Origin: Podospora bellae-mahoneyi | Lineage: Eukaryota; Ascomycota; Sordariomycetes; Sordariales; Podosporaceae | Assembly: GCF_035222275.1 (NCBI RefSeq) | Contig: NC_085881.1 | Coordinates: 3,844,001 to 3,908,000 of the forward strand | Direction: 5' to 3' | Length of the DNA stretch: 64,000 nucleotides | In this document: positions 11,301 through 22,361 of the stretch, piece after piece | Position numbering within the stretch: the first letter of the stretch is position 1 | How the letters are laid out: the number at the start of each line of letters is the position of its first letter | Notes under the pieces: generated by a model | Told to the model about the DNA's origin: nothing | What the model saw: the letters and a program-made list of their open reading frames with translations, nothing else | Database searches by the model: none | Translations under genes and position numbers: made by a program

Positions 11301-13434
11301 AACTCGATGTTGATGCTTCTGGAGATTGGGGTATTGTTGGAACTGTCTTCACTGGAGACATCGTCGCTTTCAGATTGTCCAGAGCCATCAGAGTAGTCCA
11401 TGGTTTCCTCGAGCCAAGTGTTGTAATATCGAACCACTGCAGGATGGTTCATCTGTGAGAGGAGCCTCACTTCCTTCAGCATCTCAGACAAGGTCTCGTG
11501 CGACCTCTGGGTAATCTTCTTGATGGCATACAATCGCCCATCAATCATCTTGCGAGCGCGAACAACCTCGCCAAAACCGCCCTTTCCAAGGCGAGCCTCT
11601 TCGATATAGTCTTCTTGATATCGGGAGGTGACAGCAGTCCGATTCATCGAGTCATGCCGGAGTCTCCGTGGCAGCGATTTGGGTGCTGATAAGAGTGAAC
11701 CGGAAACGACCGCAGAGTCGTTTTCCACCAGGATGGGGGCATTTGTGGCGAGAAACTCGCTAGAGCAAAGCTCAAAAGCACGAGGCCGCTTCTTAGGGTC
11801 TGCTTTAAAGAACCTGGATACCAGCTCTTCTAAAGGGCTCGAAAGCGACAGGGAATCCATCAGAGCCGACGGGGAGTGGTATTGTTCTGGAACGTTGAGG
11901 CCAAATACCATCTGCAAGAAGACTATTCCAAAATCCCAAATGTCTGTTTTCTGCGTGTACTGGGGTTTGGAGATTCCAGCAATCTCTGCGGGATACCAGT
12001 AGACAGACTTTGCTGCTCTGCTAGTGACTACTTTGACCATGCTCGTGGATATGCTGTGGAGTTCTTTCTGGAAGCCGCCGTCGGAGAGCTTGGGAACGAT
12101 ATCACCCGCCGGCGTTCTGCAAAGCAGAATATTGCCAGGATGTATGTCCTGGTGAACAATCCCATTGCTGTGGAGATATGCCAGTGCATCGAGAAGATCC
12201 GTGGTCCAGATTCTGGCTTTGCTGATCTCGATCTGCCCCGCCAAGCTGAGGAGTTCATCAAGAGGTCCCTTGTCCGAGAAGGGCGTGAGTACACTGATGG
12301 TCCAGACCGTGGGACCGGACGAGTCAATGTCACTGACTGTGCGGTCGATCTTGAAGTTGATAAGCTCCAAAAGATTCTGGTGGTTTAGCTTCTTCAGTGA
12401 CTCCAGCAGAGATTCCAAGGCTTGAAGTTGCTTCTTGAAGTGAGCCGAGTCTTTGCCGTGCGACTTGATATCGACTTGCTTCAATGCAAGACTTGGACGA
12501 ACATGTTTCGCGGCTAGTACCGGCTTGACTTTGTGCACTGTGGTCACCGGTCCCTCGCGCCAAACTGTTTTGCCAATGACGGTCTGGAAATAGTGGGTAT
12601 CGCCAGTGTGGTCCATCAAACTGCAAGCCTGATCAAACACAAGGGCGACGTTGGTCTCGGAGGGGTCCGCTTGAGCTCGATTGGGCGACATGTTGTGACT
12701 TCGGTTTTTCTTTCTCGACTCCTTCAACTTGTTGCGTTGGCGTTTGAGCTCCTCTTGGACCATGTCACCTAGGACTCGCTCTTCTTCCATGGTTTCCTCG
12801 AGTTTTTTTTGCTCCTGTTGCTCCTTCTGGTCCTGTGCCTGTTTTGCCAATTCCGCTTCATGGGCCGCCCTTTCCTCTTCCAGAGAAGGCAGCTCCAGAC
12901 CTTGGGCTTTCTTCAAGGCGGCCTCGTCCAGTATATCGCGGATACCTTCCACAAGACGGTCGACCATGACCTCGTCATCCTTGGCCCATATTTTTGGCTG
13001 CGTCTCCACAAACTTTTGGATTTTGAACCTTGTTGATTCACGGAGATGACCATCATTTTTGAGGGTCAAGAGCGGTGGGGATTTGGGATATGTGGCGACA
13101 AGAACAATAGAGAGCAGTACTGAAAAGTTGTCATCCGATACTGCTTTGATTCTAATATCAAATGCAGGTTCGGTTTTCTACAAGATGTTAGTAACATGGC
13201 AGCCAACCACATGCAAAGCTTTCGTACCTTCCACGCACCGTGAGGTGCCGAGTGTCGAATAAAATCCTCGCCGTAAATAGCTGCCAGGGCGATCACCTCA
13301 TCGGCTTGTTTCTCTTGATACTGTGTCTTAACCGCTGGCTGAGCTGGGCCAGGGCCTTTAAGCCCAGGGAAACTCTCAGTTCCATTCTTCTTGCTTTGAG
13401 GAGGGGCCTTCTTTTGACCGCCTTTTCCCGCCAT
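8349..13434 (-). CDS. cpc-3: eIF2alpha kinase GCN2/CPC-3
   Basis: General amino-acid control kinase: it senses uncharged tRNA and ribosome stalling, then phosphorylates eIF2alpha. Five exons (13228-13434, 11015-13177, 10606-10941, 9128-10555, 8349-9077) all join in frame, giving about 1620 aa, near N. crassa CPC-3. Domains in order: RWD (about 35-150; YQEKQADEVIALAAIYGEDF); a charged coiled coil; a pseudokinase with HQDIHPGN in place of HRDxxxxN (near residue 400); the true kinase with G-loop LGKGGFGEVV (near 600), a long Asp/Glu-rich insert, HRDLKPENV, DFGLAT and activation loop SIGTAVYVAPEV; a HisRS-like domain (about 975-1380); and a C-terminal dimerisation/ribosome-binding region ending YYDLGA. 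The intron before exon 4 ends immediately before ATG TAC TCC, so that Met is internal. The promoter is shared with the divergent Cut12 gene. Confidence 0.95.
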
Positions 13435-14105
13435 AGCGGATTGCTAAATGTGGTGGTGACGAGTTGGCGTGAGATGAGGATGAGAGCGTGACTAATAGCA
13501 ACCAGTGGGGGAGGGTTGGGCGCTGGGAGATGTTGGATATGAAACTGGATTCTCGGTAAAGGTCCGAGAATATAAGACTGCACAGCCAGGTACGGCTGTG
13601 AAGACTTTAATGAGTTGCGTCCATCCTCGGAACAATTCAGACGAAGCAGTAATGTGAGATAGGTAGAGATGAGGGCTGAGATGTGACTGTGTGTAGTGCC
13701 TGGCGGGGTATTTGCACTGTCCAGATGCCCCAAGGGTCACTGAAGCTGGGATGGCATTGGAGACAATCATAGTGACCCACCATTCAGCTTCACAGTGGAG
13801 CTGAAGCCTTGGCACGAAGCTTCGAGCAGCCCCGCCAACTCCACTTCCAACGCCCTGGACGCGCTGCGGGACGCGGTAGGACCCTTGCTAGTGCTACGAC
13901 TGGCCGGCCGCTGGCAACCACGATTCTCTTCTGGTTCCGGCAGTCAAGTAAACACAACAGTTTGACTGCCGACAGCACACTTTGGGTGGCAGCCCACCAC
14001 GACCTCGAGAGACGACTGATCGGTTGATTGACTGACTTGGAAAACGCCAACTGTGGAACTGACCACAGATTCAGTTAGTTGCGCGATCACAGCGCCCGAG
14101 TCACC
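13435..14105. promoter_or_regulatory. Bidirectional promoter region cpc-3 / Cut12
   Basis: The 671 bp between two divergent start codons must hold both promoters. A 6-bp hairpin (CTGTGG/CCACAG, 14051-14068) lies just before the Cut12 ATG. No ATG-initiated upstream ORF is seen in the last 60 nt before the cpc-3 ATG. Confidence 0.55.
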
Positions 14106-16475
14106 ATGATCAGCTGGGCGCTCAAGCGCAACAACAATAAGGACGCTGACACCGCGCGCGACGCGACCGGCGGGGGTACGAGATCCCACTCCCGCAGAAC
14201 CTCAAGAAAGTTTTTAGGACACCGAACTCAGACAAATGCAGATGATACAATCCAGCTGGACATGCCCGACACGCCAGCGCCGGTATTTGCTGTGCGCGCG
14301 TTGAAGACAGCCATCTTCGGGACCCCCGCAGCCCGCGCCGACCGCCGAGCCTCGAGACTGACGGCCGCAAACAACAAGTCCGCACCCGTAAAACCCGATG
14401 TCGTTTCTGTCCCCGAAAAGTCGCCTGCGAAACCACCCGGCATTCTTCTAACCCCAGGCACTGGCGCCGCCCGTCGAAAACGAGTGTCTTTTGGCCATGA
14501 CGTCAAGCAAGGCTCAGGAGGACCGGTGAGATCGAGCAACGGCGAACTTGACGATCCGGGTTCATGGGCTGGCAGGCCTGCGGATACCCCAATTCCGAAA
14601 GCGAAGACAAAATTGCAGCAGACTTTGGAAAACGCACGGCGTAACAAGGCCGAGGAGACCACCACCGAGGTCAGGGACTTTGCCTCCCACGACAACGAAC
14701 AGGAGGGGGCTTGGGAAGAGGTGGACGATGATTATGATGAGTCGGACTACGAGGCCGACATCACGACCGATCTGAACGAGCCTCACTCCAGGTCTGGTCA
14801 GTACTGGAAGTCCTACTTTGAAACCTACCACGCCGATGCAAAGGCCGAGATGGAGAAATTGGTTAAGTACAAGCAGCTCGCAAAGTCTTATGCGAAGATG
14901 AAGGACACGGAGGCCGACGAGCTGAAGCAAAACCTGAGGGAGGAACAGGAGAAGGTCCAGCAAATGGAGGAGAAGCTGGCTGAGATGGGTAGGCAGGTGG
15001 CTGCCAAGACTCAACGGAACGGAGGGCAAGCCGATATGCAGTTGGTAGATGAGCTGAACAAGCAGACGGCACTCGCACGAGAGTACAAGCTTCAGGTTGA
15101 AGAGCTGGAAGATTTGCTTCATGATGAGATGAGCGAGGACGAGCCAAAGGGAGCACGACAACGCCGCGTTGCCTCTCCACGGACCCACCGGACCCTTATG
15201 GAAGCCCAGCGGGAACTGAGAAAAGCGAGGTCACAGCTAAGGGAGATGGATAGTCTGCGGGAAGAGCGGGATAAACTGCGTTCCGACTTGAAGTTCGCCG
15301 AGCAAAGGTCCACCAAGCTTGCTGACGAGAACAAGAAGCTGTCTGGGGAGTTGTCTAAGAGCAGCACCAAGATTCAAGACCTGGAGAAGAACCTTAGCGA
15401 ATCAAAGGCCTCGTTCGATAAGTTGAAGGAGGACGCCAAGAACCGGTTCAGGGAGGCCCGGGAGGTGCTGGAGACCAAGAACAAGAAGATTTCCGAACTC
15501 CAAGACCAGATCGCCTCCCTCAAGAAGGACCCCACCGAGACCAAACGAGCCGCCTGCGCAACTCGAGGTCTGAATCTAGACGAAAAGTCCAAACCCACCG
15601 CTGACCGCCCAGCAGCATCATTACAATCCCTCGAAACAGCAGAAGAAGACCACACTCGTCTTTTGCGAGAGCTTAAAGAACTGAAAAGAGCCAGCCTCCA
15701 AACAGCCACCACCACAACTACCACGCGAGATAAGAACCGCCCCAATGTAGACGGGTATAAATACACCTCGACAACCGACGACCTCCAAACCCTCGCCACC
15801 TCCCGCGCCCTCCGCGATAGAATCGAGAGCGAATTCGGCGTCGGGAAAAAGTCTCAACTCTCCTTCCCAACTCCCGCGGGTAACATCCTCATCGACCGCG
15901 CCAACCTCCCCGACAGCCCCTCCCCGAATCCGAGGTCTGTCCCCTCCTCAAAGGAAGATGTCATCTCCCGATCACCAAACAGAGGCTCATCCCGCCCACG
16001 AACATCACGGATATCCATCTCGAGAGAAAACCTCCGGTCGAAAAGCAGCACCGACACCAACGAGTCCGAAAAGCGCCTCACCAACGGCAGCCGCACCTCC
16101 CTCGTGCAGCCCCGGAAGAAATTCCCCCCTCCTACCCCCGCTGCTGCGGTGCGGTCGCTCCCTACGTTGGATGTCACCGAGGACTTGACGCAAGACCCAG
16201 AAGCAGCAGGGGGGATCGACCTCGTGACGGGGAAATTTGCCCGGCTGGGTGGTGGTGGTGGTGGCGGTGGGGGTGTTGACAAGCGGCAGGATCCAAACAG
16301 TAGCGCTGTCTGGAGCACCATGAACGCGTCACAGCTTGCAATGCCGGCGGATCGAAAGGCGGCGGCTATTGCGCGGTTGCAGAGGAAGAAGGCGGCGAGG
16401 TTGCAGATGGAGAGGATCAATGGCGGGGATGGGAGGACAGGGACGAGGAATAAGGAGAATTTGAGGCCTTATTAA
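14106..16475 (+). CDS. Cut12-type spindle pole body formation protein
   Basis: A single-exon gene of 789 aa. The N-terminus MISWALKRNNN and the central segment SGQYWKSYFETYHADAKAEM match the fungal Cut12 (spindle pole body formation-associated) family. In S. pombe, Cut12 is an SPB component that recruits and activates Polo kinase for mitotic entry. Long heptad-rich coiled coil spans about residues 235-490, after a basic, Ser/Thr-rich N-terminal part containing KRVSFGHDVK, which resembles a PP1-docking KVxF/RVSF motif. The C-terminal third is low complexity, with a Gly run encoded by a GGT repeat (about 16247-16274), and ends in a basic AIARLQRKKAARLQ helix. The ATG at 14106 has context CACCATGA. 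It is divergent from cpc-3. Confidence 0.87.
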   Translation: MISWALKRNNNKDADTARDATGGGTRSHSRRTSRKFLGHRTQTNADDTIQLDMPDTPAPVFAVRALKTAIFGTPAARADRRASRLTAANNKSAPVKPDVVSVPEKSPAKPPGILLTPGTGAARRKRVSFGHDVKQGSGGPVRSSNGELDDPGSWAGRPADTPIPKAKTKLQQTLENARRNKAEETTTEVRDFASHDNEQEGAWEEVDDDYDESDYEADITTDLNEPHSRSGQYWKSYFETYHADAKAEMEKLVKYKQLAKSYAKMKDTEADELKQNLREEQEKVQQMEEKLAEMGRQVAAKTQRNGGQADMQLVDELNKQTALAREYKLQVEELEDLLHDEMSEDEPKGARQRRVASPRTHRTLMEAQRELRKARSQLREMDSLREERDKLRSDLKFAEQRSTKLADENKKLSGELSKSSTKIQDLEKNLSESKASFDKLKEDAKNRFREAREVLETKNKKISELQDQIASLKKDPTETKRAACATRGLNLDEKSKPTADRPAASLQSLETAEEDHTRLLRELKELKRASLQTATTTTTTRDKNRPNVDGYKYTSTTDDLQTLATSRALRDRIESEFGVGKKSQLSFPTPAGNILIDRANLPDSPSPNPRSVPSSKEDVISRSPNRGSSRPRTSRISISRENLRSKSSTDTNESEKRLTNGSRTSLVQPRKKFPPPTPAAAVRSLPTLDVTEDLTQDPEAAGGIDLVTGKFARLGGGGGGGGGVDKRQDPNSSAVWSTMNASQLAMPADRKAAAIARLQRKKAARLQMERINGGDGRTGTRNKENLRPY

Positions 16476-17204
16476 GGGTGTCGTTGAGGGTAATGGATAT
16501 ATGATGGATAGGGAGGAGGGTGATAGACATTGTTTATTCTTTGTGAGCATGGCAACAACATAAAGGGGTGGGAGCAGGCATCATGGGGACATAATTCGGG
16601 ACTCTGGATGGGATTGATTGATTTGATATATCATGGCGGCGGTGTTTTGTTTGTAAAGGTTGTTGGTATATTTATTTGTATAAAGGCATGTCAGGTTTGG
16701 AGGAGAGAGCAACTGCTGGTTACGTTGTTTTACCATTCTTGATGGGGATTTCTCTGCTATACTCAATACCTGCAAACATTATCATTTATACTCATCTCCG
16801 TGATTGCCTTATCAAAATATACCATTGATTACAGTGATAATAATTATATGTATATCTTTTCTCAACCATGACCCCTCTTCTCCCTGTCTGCCCTCTCTGG
16901 CTGGCCATACACAAGAGCCACAAGCTGCTCCGGTCCTTCTCAGCAAACCCTATGGTATACAATCCCCCCTCTCTTCATCCCATCATGTTGCCAAGTTCCC
17001 CCACATACCCTACATCTTTTGGTATCACGTTAACACAAAATGCAATGCTTTGTAACCCCCCGACCATGTAAGGACCAAGCAACCAAAAACGAGATCACTT
17101 GACCCTCCCTTTTCGGCTTTCCCCCAGTCCGCTCGGAGTGCACCAAACAATCCCATACCAATACCCAAATCCCAGAACCGATCGTAAAATCCAGTATCAA
17201 CGCC
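16476..17204. other. Intergenic between convergent genes
   Basis: 730 bp between two stop codons. It is A/T-rich at 16480-16870, consistent with two facing 3' UTRs. No gene is seen. Confidence 0.5.
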
Positions 17205-20014
17205 TCACATAATGCTGCACTCCCGCTCAGGTAACCCATCCTTCGAGTCTTTCCCCTTCCCCTTTTCCTTTTTCTCTTTCTTCTCCCCATCCCCATCCTT
17301 ATCCTTCTTTTTTCCCTTATCCTTCTTGCTCCCTCCGTGATGCCCTAAGTGATGATAATGGTGCTCCTTCTCCTTATCCTTTCTGCTCTCCTTGGCGGTT
17401 TCAGACCCCGAGCCTTCCTCCTCTGTCACCACAGCCTGCTCATCCACCGCGGCAACCCCATCAACAGATGGGACTACCACCACAGTAGTACTCCCGTTGC
17501 TAGACGTCGACCCATCCTTGTTCGGCCGAATAAATCCAAGTCTCGAGATGGTGGAGCTAAGCCTTCCCTCGCCTATCTGACTAGTAGGGCGAGATTTACT
17601 TCCCGTCTTTGTGAACTTGGCTGCCGCACGGGATAGTCTAGCAGCTGTGGATTCTTCCTTGCCTTCTTCCTGAGTGGCGGTAGGTGTCGTGACCGCAGGT
17701 GAAGTTGCCTCTGGTGTAACTGGGGCCGCGGCGGCTGCATCAGAAACAGACAAGCTACCACGTCTGGAGTGCTCAGCCTTGGAGTTGATTGAATACGGGT
17801 CGTCGTCGAAGCTGAGGCGCTGGTCCATGTTCATTTCCGAGCTCAGCCGGATCGAGGGCTTCTCGCTGTTTTGGGTGAGGGTGGTGGCAGAGTCAAAGAA
17901 GCCACTAGTCGCCCTCGAAATCGTGCCATTCACGGATTCCTTGGGTGTTTCGACAATCAGAGTAGCCGGGACCTTTCCGTTCAAGTCCTTGTAAGCCGGA
18001 GGTTCGGTAATAGAACCATCTGTGGAAGCCGTCGTGACGTCAACCATGGGAACGACCTGGTAGAAGAGAAGATATGGCATTTCTTCTCGTAGCGACTGCT
18101 TGATATCATCGACGTACGTCACTCGATTCTCCACCGCGAGGTCGTCAAACTTTGCCCACTGCTGCTCTTCGTAGTCGGGAGGCGGGTCGTCCTCGTATCT
18201 TCGGTTCTCGGTCAGCAGCTTCGGAGCCACCCGAGCAAACGAGATATAGTGACCACTATGCAGGGAATCTCCGCGGTGACAGACCACTGATTGCAGTACC
18301 AGCTTGAATTCTTCCCGAAGCCCACTGGAATCCTTGTCCTTGGTGTTGATGTCCTCCGCCATGAACTGAGGCAATCGCAAACTGTCCGGGATATCGATCA
18401 GAGTATTTTGTCGCTTAGGAACACCCTGTTCTGTCATTGTGTATCTCTTCAAGCAGATCCCTACCACCGGTCGTTGGGTAAAATGGCGAGCTACTTCAGC
18501 GTCATTACTAGGTTCGCTGTTTGTTGTGGCATGCCATGCTACAGAATGTTAGCTATGAATTTCCGCTGACAAATGTATGCATGTGGGACACCCACGGATT
18601 AGCCGGAAAAACTGCCACGCTGGTATCGTGACAGCCTTTACAATTGTTGAAATCTTTCGCTTATGCTTCGGGGAGGTGCTCTCTGCTTCACCGTTGGATG
18701 CCGGGTCCTCCTCGTTCTTGACCACAATTCGCTGTATGATGCTCGTAGATCTATTACGCGACACAGCCGGCGACTCGGCGGCAGCCTCCAGGGTGGGATT
18801 CGTCATGGATACCGGGGAATGTGTGATGGTCTCTTGTAACGTCCATCTGCGCTGGAGTTTCGAGCTCTCGCCATTGTCGGTCGGCGTTGCCGCGTCCTCA
18901 TCTGTGGTGCCCAATAATGTGTTTTTGGGTGTCGAGAATCCGCCCTTCTTCTCCTCGAGGCTGTCTCGAAGCACATCGACCTTGTTGTTGAAGTACTCCT
19001 CCAGGCAGTCCTCGAGTTTGATGCCCTTGCCCGACGGATCGGGAGGGACGGCAAGGTTGAGTAACCGCTCGTGTACCACTTTGTGATCATCCACATCGCC
19101 CTTTCCTTGGTGAAACAAATCGACCTGCAGCGTAAGTAGAGGTAGCTGTAGTGTCTCTGTAATAAACGCAAAAGCCTCTGAGGTGTCTTGCTGTTCCAAC
19201 AACTGGGCTTCCTTCCACCCACACGCAGCAAGGGATTCCTGGATGTGTTGTGTCTGGACATCAAGTCAGTTTAACCCCGTCAATAAGACTGCTAGACTCC
19301 TACCATATCCGTAGGAATCAACTTTCCGCTTCTCAACATGTTGACCCATAACCGTAACAAGGCAGCCAGTTTCCTTTGAGCCTCGTCCGTAGAGTCATTC
19401 TTGAGCATGCACTCGAAGGCCTGGAGCTTGGCGAACATGGCAAATAGCAGGGCGTCGAGATAACAAGTAACATTTCCCCGGTTCACGGCACCCAGCATTT
19501 GGACATTGGCGTTGTATGGCTGTATTATCCCAGCGAACGCCTGCTGTTGTAGCTGTAACAGCTCCAGAGCCTTGTCGACGTCGCCGTCGGCGAACTTGGA
19601 GTCGAGGGCATAACGGATAATGTCGGTTGTGATCTCGTGGTAGTTGAGTTCTTCGAGTTTCTTTTTGATCTCCTCGACCTGTAATATGACTGTCAGCACC
19701 TATTCAACTTCACAAGCTATAGAGGCTAGACGACTCCAACAAACGCACCTTTCCAGCTTCTTTTTCCTCTACCTCCTTTTCCTTTTGGGCTTGTTTTGCG
19801 GACTCTGGTCTAAATATAGACAGCCAGGAATCAATCCCCAATGGGCGAGCCTAGACAAAATCGTCAGCAATTGAACAAGCTTTCTCGGAGCCGAGACAGC
19901 TTCTCCCACACGGACCTTTGCACCGGGTTCAGACGACTTGTTTCGTCGGTGGCTCCCACTCTTGTCTCGCACGCTCCTGAATTTTTTAGGCATGATCATC
20001 TGTGCTGCCTTCAT
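17205..20014 (-). CDS. USP-family ubiquitin hydrolase with polybasic CaaX-like tail
   Basis: Five exons (19916-20014, 19749-19850, 19304-19678, 18596-19253, 17205-18538) give about 855 aa. The Cys box is NRGNVTCYLDALLFAMF (Cys near residue 139) and the His box is SLHSGHYISF (His near 508), followed by QQWAKFDD and a terminal PYLLFYQ strand, so the peptidase looks active. Residues 68-125 are a UBA-like/helical segment before the catalytic core. The C-terminal third is Ser/Thr-rich, ends in a Lys-rich stretch (KKDKGKKKDKDGDGEKKEKK) and finishes PERECSIM, where CSIM fits a CaaX prenylation box. Membrane attachment is therefore likely but inferred. The start is uncertain: in-frame ATGs lie at 20014, 19999 and 19993, and the last (MPKKF) may be the true one. 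The substrate is unknown. Confidence 0.87.
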
Positions 20015-22361
20015 CTTGGTGGTTTTGCGCAGCGCATCGATATATGCGGCTGTTGGGAGAGCGAGGTGACTGTGTGTTGTATCCGCCACAGAGGTTGTAC
20101 CATGTACGGGGCAGGTACCGGGACGTGGGGGACCGCACAGCAAGGCAACCTATGCGAAAATGGGCATCGAAGGCGCAGTGTGACGGGGAGCAGTCAAAGA
20201 AAGGAAAAACAAGGCAAGATTAGTCAAGAATGAAGGTATCCGCCTCGAAGAAGTGTTGACCATCGACCGGAAGATCCCAAGGTTCGTGTTTGGATATCGT
20301 TAAGATAGTTGGGATGAGGGGTTAGGTTTCAGGCGCACTGAGCAAGTATCAAGTTGGGGCTTTGCGATGAACCCTCGAGCGCTCAACAAGCGAAGGGGCG
20401 CCCGCCGGGCTGATGACGATGGGTGCCTGCCACCGGTGCTCCGAACCGAATTGCCTAAAATGACGAGGTCCACCGCTGGAGGCAACGTTGATATCAAGAG
20501 CGCTGGAGATAGAAAGGCTGAGCGCCAAAATACGGGGGACGGGAAGTTGAGAAGGCGGTAGCTTGTTCGCCAACGGACAAGGCCAACAAATTGAAGGGCC
20601 AAAGAGGGGGGCCCAAAGACGTGGGCAGCGCAACGCGTGGCGGATGGGGATGTGGACAAGGATGATAAGACCTGTGGACCACAGGGGAAGTGGATGCCCA
20701 AAATGTTCACTTTAGCTTTTGCTTATCATGGAGCAACAAGTTGCCAGAGCAGAGTTTCAAGAGTTCAGAGTTCAAATGCTGCTCTTCTTCGGCCACTGAT
20801 CACCGAGTCATTTAAGGCGTTCGTTGGAAAGTAGCTCTGCTGGCTAAATGTCCACACACACGCGCGACTGATCAAAACCACGAGACAGCATCTTGAATTT
20901 CTTGCACAGATACGAATATACAAGCGCTGTGGCTACTTTACCCTACCTGCTGGCCTGCGATTGGATCGCAATGTCCAGTGAACACCCAGATGCGCACTCC
21001 TGACCCAGAACCCCGTTTCTGTGGGGGAAAGAAGGTTAGCTGATGGCGCTCAATAGGGCTGGGCTGTCCATGATGTTGCATCGATAGCTGCGTCTGCACC
21101 TGTCAGTCGAACCGCGTTTTGTGATCTGCAGTTTGACAGAGACCCTTGCCCCGCCTTGCCCCCGTTCGCAGGTCCGATCGGGGGCTTCGTTATGGTGCTT
21201 ACCCTAAACGGGCAGGTTGACGTCTCCAATGACGCTCTAGAAGATCTACAAGGGTCTAGAAGAAAGCTTTATCTCGATGCCTGCTGTTGCTGCCATAGTA
21301 TCGTGAGGGTGACTGGCGGCAAATGACGAGTGTGGTGTTGGCTGGATTTGCAGGTCTACGTAATGCTCAGACTGCTTCCACAGTCCCAGTGGGAAAACGT
21401 GTCGTGAGGTGGTGGCAGATGATCGTAGTTACCAGAGGGGCTTTCGCGGCGTAAGCGTCTCATGATGGCTCAGCAAATCGGTCCGGAGAGCCAGAGGCCC
21501 AGACACCGGGACGGCAGCACCGAATGTGATGCCTATTGGTACAAATATACTTCTTCCCCTATAAATAAGCACACTGCGAGCGAACCATATTCTTTCATCC
21601 TTCGCAGCATCCTGGGCCACAATTGTGGTCCAAGAGGACATTGGTCACCTCATCAGATCCATCTCGCGACTGTGAGAACACACAAGTCTGTTTTAGGCCA
21701 AGTATAGGGGGACTGTTTGATTGATATGCTGGCGCAGAGACATGACGTCACGATAATATGTTCGTTGTGCTATACTAGAGAAAATAAAGTGTGATGGAAG
21801 TAATAGTCCATCTGTTGGCCATCAAGGTGTTGAGGGATAACGCTGAAGCACTGTTTTCAAGGCGCAGTAATGAGTAAGGCAGCGGGGCTGGACATGTGAG
21901 ACAGACGTCGACGCATGTATCGTAAGTTGAACTTTGGAAAAGATCCTGTTTTGCTAGTAATGAGCTGATCGCGCTACATGACCCGAGGTGAATGCTCCGG
22001 ATATCATGGTGTTTTCCCCATGGAAATGTGCAGTGGAAATGCTTACCAACAACAAATGAGCGGAAAACGGCATGCGCCAACTGAGGGGTTCGATTGGACG
22101 GCCCCGGACTCTTGGCAGCCAGAGACCCACATTCCCCACGAAATCAACCTCGGCAGGGAAGGGGTAGCTTGGAACTCGGCTCAACCATCAGCTGAGCCGA
22201 ACCATTCATCGCCATGCATTGAACTCAAAGTGCTCCCGTATTGACCTTGATGCATATGTTTATTAGCAGTGCCGTTGCCTCTGTTCTTTCAGAGTTTGTC
22301 GACCTTTTGCCAATTCGCCAAATCAATCAAGTCTTGTTGAAAGTTTAAAGCCACCAGAAAC
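20015..22361. other. Largest gene-free interval, 2.35 kb
   Basis: This lies between the USP gene start and the acyl-CoA dehydrogenase start, so it contains two outward-facing promoters. Several short open frames exist, but none has coding bias or a recognisable domain. A TATA-like TATAAATA at 21560-21567 is followed by a 12-bp palindrome CCACAATTGTGG (21617-21628) without a convincing ORF. No tRNA or 5S rRNA was recognised. Confidence 0.5.

Noticed and set aside
22085-22110. GGTTCGATTGG resembling a tRNA B box
   Set aside because: No acceptor-stem pairing or A box could be found at the right distance upstream.
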